Below, in pieces: positions 57,797 to 64,000 of a stretch of DNA of 64,000 nucleotides (position 1 is its first letter; each line of letters begins with the position of its first letter). The notes below the pieces were generated by a model that did not search any database, was not told the origin of the DNA, and worked only from the letters and a program-made list of their open reading frames with translations. Both the position numbers and the translations under genes were made by a program. Source of the DNA: Parvularcula mediterranea (GTDB lineage: Bacteria; Pseudomonadota; Alphaproteobacteria; Caulobacterales; Parvularculaceae); the NCBI RefSeq assembly GCF_013085255.1, contig NZ_JABFCX010000003.1, forward strand, positions 248,001 to 312,000, in the 5' to 3' direction.

Positions 57797-59583
57797 GCCG
57801 CCTCCCCACTCCCGACCTGACCCACGGTGATGCCGGAGCTCTTTATTCGGAGGGCTTTGGCGATATCTATTACTCGCCCGACGATGGTCTGGCCGAGACG
57901 CGGCATGTGTTCATTGAGGGTAATGAACTGGGTGCGCGATTGGGGCGTGGCCGTCTTGTCGTAGGGGAGCTTGGCTTTGGCACGGGGCTGAATGTGCTAG
58001 CGCTGCTGGCTAAGGCTAAGGGCGCGCCGGTTGATGTCTTCTCGGTTGAGGGCTTTCCCCTGCCCCGCGAGGAGTTTGTCGCGACGCAGAAGCGCATCGC
58101 CGAGCGCTGGCCGGAGATCGCTCCCTATGCAGAGCGGTTAGCCGAGATCTATCCCGACCCCGTGCCGGGTTTTGTTCGGTTGGAGATCGCCGAGGGGCAG
58201 AGCCTGACCCTCGCCTTCGGGCCGGTTCTGGAGCAGTTGCGCACGGCAGAGTTCAAGGCCGATGCGTGGTTCCTCGATGGGTTCGCGCCGTCGAAGAACC
58301 CTGACATGTGGTCGCCTGAGGTGATGGCCGAGATTGCCCGACTGACCGAGAAAGGCGGGACAGCGGCGACGTTTTCGGTCGCGGGCGCGGTGCGCCAGAG
58401 TCTCGAGACTGCTGGTTTCTCGTGGGAGAAAATCCCGGGGTTCGGGCGCAAGAAGCATATGCTCCGTGCCCGGCTTGAGGAGTATGCGGACAGGCCTGAT
58501 CCCAGGCCCTGGTTCATCCCGCCTTCGCCGGCCCTTCAGGGGCCGGTGGCCATCGTGGGTTGCGGGATTGCGGGAGCAACCGTCGCGCGAGCGCTGAAGT
58601 CGGCGGGGCGCGAGGTCGTCATCTATGACCCCGAGCCTGCCTCGGGAGCTTCGGGCAATCCCGGCGGGCTGGTGATGCCGCGTCTTGACGCCGAGGATAA
58701 CGCGATTGCCCGGTTCTACCGCGACGCTTTTCTTTATGCGGAGCGGTTTTACCGCGGGCTTGATGGGGTTCTTGATCCTTGCGGCGGTGAGAAGGAGATG
58801 GCTAAGGCGAAGGCCGAAAGCGTGTTGGCCAATGGGCTCTGGCCCGATAGCGTACTGAGTTTTTCCAACGGATTGATGCACGTCCCAAGAGGCGGGGTGC
58901 TCCGGCCAGCGGAAGCTATTACACAGCTTGCGGATGGTATTGAGGTTAGGCGTGAGACCGTCTCCCTGTCCTCCCTACCCGCTGATGCTGCGACGGTGAT
59001 CTTCGCTTCAGGCTCAGGCTTTGAGGCGCACCAGTATGAGGCGCTGGAGCGGAAGCTCGGGCAGATCGACCTGTTCGATACGCCTGTGCCTAACCGGGTC
59101 AGGACCGGTGATCACTATGCGGCGCCGCTTGCAGAGCGGCTGCTGACTGGCGCGACCTACGACCCGTTTGAGGGCGGGCACATCGAGGTGTCTGCGGAGC
59201 GCACAGCTATCAACCGTCAGAAGGCTGAGGACCTGCTCGGTGCGCCGATTGGCGCGTCCGTGTCCGCGAGATCTGCCGTGCGGCTCAACACGTCGGATAG
59301 GCATCCGATCGCCGGACCGCTCTACGCGGCGCCGGAGGAACTGGCGTCGGCCTGGTCCGGCCTCGCGAAGGGTCAGCAGAAGGACTATCCGCCTGCGACC
59401 TATGCCCACTATGCTCTTACAGGCCTCGGCTCACGTGGGCTCGTGACGGCACCCATTCTCGCGGCGCATGTCGCGGCGCAGATTACCGGCGGTGTCTCGC
59501 CCCTGGCGCGGGATCAGATGGATCTCGTGCATCCCGGGCGGTTCATGGTGCGTGCGATCAAGCGCGGCAAGCTCAGTCCTTGA
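57793..59583 (+). CDS. mnmC: Bifunctional tRNA-modifying enzyme MnmC
   Basis: The 596-residue protein joins an N-terminal methyltransferase domain (VGELGFGTGLNVLALLAKA, WFLDGFAPSKNPDMWS) to a C-terminal FAD oxidase domain starting AIVGCGIAGATVARAL. It converts cmnm5s2U at the tRNA wobble position to mnm5s2U in two steps. The start is GTG within the mltB stop. Its end overlaps the convergent mtgA by 11 bases. Confidence 0.93.
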   Translation: MSRLPTPDLTHGDAGALYSEGFGDIYYSPDDGLAETRHVFIEGNELGARLGRGRLVVGELGFGTGLNVLALLAKAKGAPVDVFSVEGFPLPREEFVATQKRIAERWPEIAPYAERLAEIYPDPVPGFVRLEIAEGQSLTLAFGPVLEQLRTAEFKADAWFLDGFAPSKNPDMWSPEVMAEIARLTEKGGTAATFSVAGAVRQSLETAGFSWEKIPGFGRKKHMLRARLEEYADRPDPRPWFIPPSPALQGPVAIVGCGIAGATVARALKSAGREVVIYDPEPASGASGNPGGLVMPRLDAEDNAIARFYRDAFLYAERFYRGLDGVLDPCGGEKEMAKAKAESVLANGLWPDSVLSFSNGLMHVPRGGVLRPAEAITQLADGIEVRRETVSLSSLPADAATVIFASGSGFEAHQYEALERKLGQIDLFDTPVPNRVRTGDHYAAPLAERLLTGATYDPFEGGHIEVSAERTAINRQKAEDLLGAPIGASVSARSAVRLNTSDRHPIAGPLYAAPEELASAWSGLAKGQQKDYPPATYAHYALTGLGSRGLVTAPILAAHVAAQITGGVSPLARDQMDLVHPGRFMVRAIKRGKLSP

Positions 59584-60289
59584 AGACGCAAGTGTCGAGG
59601 CCGTTCTGGCTCACCGAACGCATCCGTGCCCTGACGGTACCTGAGCGCCTGCGGACGTAAGGGCCCGGCGGGTCGACGCGCCATTTGTTCGGGGACGGAA
59701 GAACGGTTGCAAGGAGCGCCGCTTCGCGCTGGGTCAGGTCCTTGGCGGACTTGCCGAAACGCTCTTGCGCTGCGGCTTCTGCGCCGAAGAGGCCATCGCC
59801 CCACTCGGCGACGTTGAGATAGATTTCCATGATCCGGCGCTTGGGGTACAGGACCTCCATCGGCAGGGTGTAGGCGGCTTCCACCACCTTGCGCACCGGG
59901 CCTCGCCCGGGCCAGAGGAAGGCGTTCTTGGCCGTCTGCTGACTGATGGTCGAGGCACCGCGCAGGGGCTCGCCGTTCTGGTAGTCCTCCCACGCAGCCT
60001 TCATCTCGCCGAAGTCGAAGCCGATATGCTTGCAGAATTTTACGTCCTCGGAAGCGATCACGGCACGGACGAGATTGGGAGAGATGTCGTCAAGGCTCAC
60101 CCACTCTTGGCGAACCTCTTCGCCCTGAAGGCCCCGCAGGGCCATCAGCGTCGTCTGCTCAACCGGCATGAAGCGGTAGAGGAGGATGAAGAAGAGGCTG
60201 ACCGCCATGAGCGCCAGTACGAAGCGGACACCATAGATCAGCACGCGGATCAAGACCCCGAAGAGGCCAAGCTTCTTCAGGGCGTTCAT
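59573..60289 (-). CDS. mtgA: Monofunctional biosynthetic peptidoglycan transglycosylase
   Basis: The 238-residue GT51 enzyme has one N-terminal membrane helix (about residues 10-40) and the GT51 motifs VIASEDVKFCKHIGFDF with the catalytic Glu, RGASTISQQTAKNAFLW, KRRIMEIYLNVAEWG and REAALLATVLPSP. It polymerises lipid II outside the inner membrane, using the undecaprenyl carrier made by UppS. A GTG at 60292 directly precedes this ATG and overlaps the glyQ stop by a base, so it is co-transcribed with glyQ. Confidence 0.92.
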   Translation of the reverse strand: MNALKKLGLFGVLIRVLIYGVRFVLALMAVSLFFILLYRFMPVEQTTLMALRGLQGEEVRQEWVSLDDISPNLVRAVIASEDVKFCKHIGFDFGEMKAAWEDYQNGEPLRGASTISQQTAKNAFLWPGRGPVRKVVEAAYTLPMEVLYPKRRIMEIYLNVAEWGDGLFGAEAAAQERFGKSAKDLTQREAALLATVLPSPNKWRVDPPGPYVRRRSGTVRARMRSVSQNGLDTCVFKD

Positions 60290-60291
60290 CA

Positions 60292-61227
60292 CTAGGCGAC
60301 AGCCTCCGCGACGCCAGGCATGCCGCTCGCGCCTTGCGGGCTTTCAAGCCATGCCTCGCAGCAGGCCTTGGAGAGCTTCCGGACCCGGAGGATGTAGCTC
60401 TGCCGCTCAGCGACGGAGATCACGCCGCGAGCGTCGAGGAGGTTGAAGAGGTGCGATGCCTTGATCGCCTGCTCATAGGCGGGAAGGCAGAGCTTATCCT
60501 GGTCACCCGTGAGGAGCGCCATGCAGGCTTCCTCGGCCTCGACGAACTGGCGGAAGAGGACCTCCGTGTTCGCGCGTTCGAAGTTATAGGCGGACTGCTC
60601 GACCTCGTTCTGGTGGAAGACGTCGGCGTAGGTGAAGGGCGTGCCGTCCGGCTTCTCGCCGCCGAAGACGAGGTCGAACCCATTGTCGACGCCCTGCACA
60701 TACATGGCGAGGCGTTCGAGGCCGTAGGTGATCTCACCGAGGACGGGTTTGCAGTCGAAGCCGCCGACCTGCTGGAAGTAGGTGAACTGCGTCACTTCCA
60801 TGCCGTCGCACCAGACTTCCCAGCCAAGGCCCCATGCGCCGAGGGTCGGGCTCTCCCAGTCATCCTCGATGAAGCGGACATCGTGCTTCGTGCGGTCGAT
60901 GCCGATGGCGTCGAGGGAGCCGAGATAGAGCTCCTGAATGTTCGGCGGGCTCGGCTTCAGGGCGACCTGGTACTGGTAATAGTGCTGGAAGCGGTTGGGG
61001 TTCGAGCCGTAGCGGCCATCGGTCGGCCGGCGGCATGGCTGGACGTAGGCCGCGTTCCACGGCTTGTCCCCGAGCGCGCGCAAGGTCGTAGCCGGGTGGA
61101 AGGTCCCCGCCCCCATTTCGAGGTCATAGGGCTGAAGCAGCACGCAGCCATGGTCGGCCCAGTACTGCTGGAGCGTCATGATCAGACCCTGGAAGGTCAG
61201 CGGCTTTTTCTCAGGGGCGTCGGTCAA
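60292..61227 (-). CDS. glyQ: Glycyl-tRNA synthetase alpha subunit
   Basis: The 311-residue class II synthetase subunit has [42 protein letters not shown] and [12 protein letters not shown]-like [15 protein letters not shown]. It forms the alpha part of an alpha2-beta2 enzyme. The beta-subunit gene glyS, which normally follows, is missing here: mtgA takes its place. The glyS gene must then be elsewhere in the genome. Confidence 0.96.
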   Translation of the reverse strand: MTDAPEKKPLTFQGLIMTLQQYWADHGCVLLQPYDLEMGAGTFHPATTLRALGDKPWNAAYVQPCRRPTDGRYGSNPNRFQHYYQYQVALKPSPPNIQELYLGSLDAIGIDRTKHDVRFIEDDWESPTLGAWGLGWEVWCDGMEVTQFTYFQQVGGFDCKPVLGEITYGLERLAMYVQGVDNGFDLVFGGEKPDGTPFTYADVFHQNEVEQSAYNFERANTEVLFRQFVEAEEACMALLTGDQDKLCLPAYEQAIKASHLFNLLDARGVISVAERQSYILRVRKLSKACCEAWLESPQGASGMPGVAEAVA

Positions 61228-61252
61228 GGCACTCTCCAGATGAACAGTGCGC

Positions 61253-61309
61253 TCTCTAGAGCGTTTTCAGCGAAAGTGGAGCCCGGTTTCGCGGTTCGAA
61301 AACGCGACC
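61253..61309. repeat. RIME-like intergenic repeat
   Basis: The sequence includes TCTAGAGCGTTTTCAGCGA near its left end and GAAAACGCGACC at the right. GCGTTTTC at 61261-61268 pairs with GAAAACGC at 61298-61305. This TCTAGAGCGTTTTC...GAAAACGC pattern is a common mosaic repeat in Rhizobiales and relatives (RIME-type). It lies in the 97 bases before glyQ. Confidence 0.75.
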
Positions 61310-61324
61310 GACAAAAAAAACGGG

Positions 61325-61915
61325 TTACGCGTCAGCTGCAACGACCCGCTGGAAGCCAATGATGCGGAGAAGGAAGACCGACAGGATCGCTGCGACCGTC
61401 ATCAGGACGAAGAACACCATGTAGCCCTTCATCAGCTGGAGCTGGATCGTGTCGAGCTGCGGCCCCGGGAGCCCTGCGAGGGTCTGGGGCACGGCTTCAA
61501 TGCCTGAACCAGCGGCGACGAGACCTGCGATGGCTGCGATCAGCAGGCCGAAATGCGCCATGGAAAGCGTGCTCGGCATCAGGAGCGCGAAGCTGCGCTG
61601 CTCCCGCTTGGCGAGGCCGATGGCGGCGACCAGCACGAGGGTCAGGAAGGCGCCGTAAGCAATGCCCATCTGTTCGAGGCTGAACGGAAGCATGTCCGCG
61701 GTCAGGAACGCCAGCACAGCGGCAGGAATGCCAGCTGCGATCAGGACAGCGACTGGGGCGAACAAAACCGAAGGCCGGCGCAAAACAAGAACGGACTCGT
61801 TGATCGGCCGGCGCAGACGCGGGGCGTCGTCGTCATAGAGCAGGCGCAGGTTCGCTTCGTGGTCGTCGTCAGACAGACGCACCAGCGGATCGCCGAGATC
61901 GAGATCCCTCTCCAT
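61325..61915 (-). CDS. Four-helix membrane protein of unknown function
   Basis: The 196-residue protein has an acidic N-terminus (ERDLDLGDPLVRLSDDDHE) followed by four hydrophobic helices at about 50-72, 80-100, 115-138 and 165-190. It has no cysteine pair or known motif. It is followed, on the minus strand, by a T8 run and the RIME-like repeat. Its function is unknown, and no family is recognised. Confidence 0.6.
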   Translation of the reverse strand: MERDLDLGDPLVRLSDDDHEANLRLLYDDDAPRLRRPINESVLVLRRPSVLFAPVAVLIAAGIPAAVLAFLTADMLPFSLEQMGIAYGAFLTLVLVAAIGLAKREQRSFALLMPSTLSMAHFGLLIAAIAGLVAAGSGIEAVPQTLAGLPGPQLDTIQLQLMKGYMVFFVLMTVAAILSVFLLRIIGFQRVVAADA

Positions 61916-62024
61916 AACCCTGCCCTTCCCAAGTCATGACAAGATAGCAACGCGAGTAGCCGCGCGGAAGAGAGAACAGGCAGAATTCGGGCCGTGAGGC
62001 GCTACCCTTGAAAGATCGCCACAA

Positions 62025-62040
62025 CCTACTAGTTGGTAGG
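62025..62040. promoter_or_regulatory. Palindromic TetR-type operator
   Basis: CCTAC at 62025-62029 and GTAGG at 62036-62040 form an inverted repeat around a 6-base core that includes part of ACTAGT (62028-62033). It ends one base before the ATG of the TetR-family gene, a position typical of an autoregulatory operator. GGTAGG may also serve as ribosome site. Confidence 0.6.
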
Positions 62041-62041
62041 C

Positions 62042-62611
62042 ATGTCGACGCGAATTCAGATTCTCGATGCAGGTGAACAGCTTGCCCGCGCCCGTGGGCT
62101 CGAGGCGTTCAGCTACGCGGACCTCGAAAAAGCCGTGGGGATCCGCAAAGCGAGCATCCACCACCACTTCAAAAGCAAGGCCGACCTCGCGCTGGCGCTG
62201 ATCGAGCGATACTCAGAGCGCTTTGCCGATGCTCTTCGGGACATCGAAGATGCCCATGTCACGCCTCAGGAGCGTCTGCGCGCTTTCACCGGGCTCTACC
62301 GGGATGCGCTGGCGGGCGGTGAGCAGGTCTGCCTCTGCGTGGCGTTCGCCGCTGGGCGCGAGAGCCTGCCTGGGACTGTGGCGTTGGCCACGCGGTCGTT
62401 TCAGGAAATGGCGCTGGCTTGGCTCGAAGTGACCTTCAACGAGCTCAATACGCCGGAGTTTCCCGACGATCCGCAGGACGAGGCCGCGGCGTTTTTGGCG
62501 TTGCTGGAAGGCGCGCAGATTATGGCGCGAGGTGCGTCTGATCCGGCCCTCTTCGATGCAGCCATCCGTCCATTCATTCGGCGCCTCGGCGTAACCGGAC
62601 TGAAAGCCTGA
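62042..62611 (+). CDS. TetR-family transcriptional regulator
   Basis: The 189-residue regulator has an N-terminal helix-turn-helix: ILDAGEQLARARGLEAFSYA, then DLEKAVGIRKASIHHHFKSK. The ligand domain contains CLCVAFAAGRESLP with two Cys near residue 100, as in some thiol- or metal-sensing relatives, and ends in helices. It probably represses itself and the next gene, which starts 3 bases after its stop. The start at 62042 is chosen over a TTG at 62033 inside the operator. Confidence 0.9.
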   Translation: MSTRIQILDAGEQLARARGLEAFSYADLEKAVGIRKASIHHHFKSKADLALALIERYSERFADALRDIEDAHVTPQERLRAFTGLYRDALAGGEQVCLCVAFAAGRESLPGTVALATRSFQEMALAWLEVTFNELNTPEFPDDPQDEAAAFLALLEGAQIMARGASDPALFDAAIRPFIRRLGVTGLKA

Positions 62612-62614
62612 CCT

Positions 62615-63274
62615 ATGACCGAACTCCGTGCTGATTTTTCGAAGCGTGAAGTCGTCCGGCCCGACGACTACGAGTGGGTCCCTTCACCCGCGCCCGGGGT
62701 CGAGCGGATGATGCTCGACCGGATCGGCGACGAGGTGGCGCGCGCGACGTCGATCGTCCGGTATGCGCCCGAGAGCCGGTTCGACGCGCACCTCCATGAC
62801 AAGGGCGAGGAGTTCATCGTGCTCGAAGGGGTCTTCTCCGATGAGAGCGGTGACTATCCCGTGGGCTCCTACGTCAGGAACCCGCCCGGCTCGCGCCATG
62901 CACCCTATACGGAGGAAGGCGCGACGATCCTCGTGAAGCTCCGCCAATTCGCGCCGGACGACCTGATTCAGAAGGCTGTTGATACTAGGAACGCGCAGTT
63001 CGTGCCTGGCCAGGTGCCGGGGCTGAGCGTCCTGCCATTGCACAACCACGGCACCGAGAAAGTGGCGATTGTCCGCTGGCAGCCGGGGACGCGGTTTCAG
63101 GGACACCGGCACTGGGGCGGGGAAGAGATCTTCGTCCTCGACGGCACATTCCAAGACGAGCATGGCGACTATCCGAAGGGCACCTGGCTTAGGAGCCCGC
63201 ACCTCTCGTTCCACGATCCCTTCTCGGAGGAAGGCTGCCTGATCTATGTGAAGACAGGCCACCTTCCTGCCTGA
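62615..63274 (+). CDS. Double-cupin protein, ChrR-like
   Basis: The 219-residue protein contains two cupin repeats. The first is FDAHLHDKGEEFIVLEG then DYPVGSYVRNPPGSRHAPY; the second is FQGHRHWGGEEIFVLDG then DYPKGTWLRSPHLSFHDPF. Both keep the metal-binding His/Glu pattern. This is the ChrR-type cupin module, but no zinc-binding anti-sigma domain is present. It lies three bases after the TetR gene, so it is likely its target; its role may be stress-related enzymatic or sensor function. Confidence 0.8.
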   Translation: MTELRADFSKREVVRPDDYEWVPSPAPGVERMMLDRIGDEVARATSIVRYAPESRFDAHLHDKGEEFIVLEGVFSDESGDYPVGSYVRNPPGSRHAPYTEEGATILVKLRQFAPDDLIQKAVDTRNAQFVPGQVPGLSVLPLHNHGTEKVAIVRWQPGTRFQGHRHWGGEEIFVLDGTFQDEHGDYPKGTWLRSPHLSFHDPFSEEGCLIYVKTGHLPA

Positions 63275-63313
63275 CGGCTTGCGCCTCTCCCTGACTGCCC
63301 CTAACGCCAGACC

Positions 63314-64000
63314 ATGACCGAGCCCCGCATTCTTCAAGGCCTTCGCGAGATCGCAGGCGACTACGACGCCATCCTCTGCGACGCATGGGGCGTGATCCAT
63401 AATGGCCGCGAGCTGTTCCCCGGCGTGGCTGAAGCGCTGACGTCGTTCCGCCGTGAGCGGGGACCTGTCCTTGTGCTGACAAATGCGCCGAGGCCGTCCG
63501 ACGTGATACCCGCGCAGCTCGACCGGCTGGGCCTGCCCCGCGATGCCTATGACGGCGTGGTGACCTCCGGCGACGCGACGATGCATGCGGCGCACTCGCT
63601 GGGTGACAAGGTCTTCTACCGGATTGGACCGGCCAAGGATGATGGCCTTTTCGATGCCATGAACCTCAAGCTTGGCAGCTTTGAAGAGGCGGAGGCCATC
63701 TTCTGCTCTGGTCTCGAGGATGACCTGACTGAGACGCCTGAGGACTATCGCGAGCTGCTTGAAAAGGCGGCGAAGCGGGACCTCCCTATGGTCGTTGCGA
63801 ACCCTGATATCGTTGTGCGCTTCGGCGACCGTATGATGTTCTGCGCTGGTGCGCTCGGTGAGCTCTATGAGCAGATGGGCGGCACGCAGATCCTCGGCGG
63901 TAAGCCCCACGCGCCGATCTATGACCTCGCGCGGGATCGGCTCGCGAAGATCGCCGGGGACGTGCCAGAGCGGATCCTCGTCATCGGTGATGGCCTCGGC
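63314..64000 (+). CDS. HAD-superfamily IIA hydrolase (TIGR01459-like), cut off by window edge
   Basis: I translated 229 residues by hand from the ATG at 63314. DAILCDAWGVIHNGRELFPGV holds the HAD nucleophile motif (DxWG), LTNAPRP the second motif, and LGGKPHAPIYDLARDRL the Lys and metal motif, with ILVIGDGLG at the end. The subfamily IIA cap is present. In alphaproteobacteria this gene usually precedes ribF and ileS (general knowledge), which would lie beyond the window. The substrate, probably a sugar or nucleotide phosphate, is unknown. Confidence 0.85.
   Translation, partial: MTEPRILQGLREIAGDYDAILCDAWGVIHNGRELFPGVAEALTSFRRERGPVLVLTNAPRPSDVIPAQLDRLGLPRDAYDGVVTSGDATMHAAHSLGDKVFYRIGPAKDDGLFDAMNLKLGSFEEAEAIFCSGLEDDLTETPEDYRELLEKAAKRDLPMVVANPDIVVRFGDRMMFCAGALGELYEQMGGTQILGGKPHAPIYDLARDRLAKIAGDVPERILVIGDGLG

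Overview
The window is about 64 kb of a dense, GC-rich alphaproteobacterial chromosome. The lineage is suggested by an RcdA-type protein (DUF1465), a divK-pleD operon, LpxI in place of LpxH, a GatCAB amidotransferase, DUF6460 and dispersed palindromes of alphaproteobacterial type. The gene content fits a Caulobacterales, Parvularculales or Rhodobacterales-like bacterium; no rRNA or tRNA gene is present to place it further. Many neighbours overlap by ATGA, GTGA or TGATG, and several convergent pairs share or abut their stop codons.

Region 1 (1-16.3 kb): a partial rcdA, then a PstS-like binding protein translationally coupled to a hybrid histidine kinase, a PIG3-type quinone oxidoreductase, surA-pdxA-rsmA, two small envelope proteins, gatCAB, a secreted HExxH protein head-to-head with ruvX, then ruvX-pyrB-plsY and glnA with a strong terminator.

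Region 2 (16.3-20 kb): pleD and divK (cell-cycle signalling and cyclic di-GMP), divergent from dinB-ridA.

Region 3 (20-41 kb): the classic minus-strand block rpsB, tsf, pyrH, frr, uppS, cdsA, dxr, rseP, bamA, skp, lpxD, fabZ, lpxA, lpxI, lpxB, which links translation, phospholipid, isoprenoid, lipid A and outer-membrane assembly. Its order and strand are kept, but the first three junctions are split by unrelated genes: a GT4 glycosyltransferase between rpsB and tsf, a ClpP-fold protease plus a TetR regulator between tsf and pyrH, and a LytTR regulator, a membrane protein and a membrane-anchored Cas4-like nuclease between pyrH and frr. tsf and rpsB each have their own promoter-like sequence, and hairpins with T-tracts divide the block.

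Region 4 (41-49 kb): an AT-richer gene with a TTG start for a Tat-signal protein of unknown function, a GC-rich hairpin-dense intergenic segment, an AlgE-like outer-membrane protein, pdxH, aroC, a DUF6445-like oxygenase-fold protein, DUF6460 and an unknown coupled two-gene cassette.

Region 5 (49-64 kb): recQ, a compound palindromic element, a CIA30-like protein, two alpha/beta hydrolases, an AT-rich foreign-looking membrane protein, small conserved proteins, a beta-lactamase-fold hydrolase, mltB, mnmC, mtgA, glyQ (without glyS), a RIME-like repeat, a TetR regulator with a palindromic operator plus a bicupin, and a partial HAD hydrolase. I saw no CRISPR array, transposase or prophage. The best candidates for new biology are the Tat-signal protein beside the structured segment, the AT-rich membrane protein, the membrane-spanning Cas4-like nuclease and the 47.3-49.0 kb cassette.
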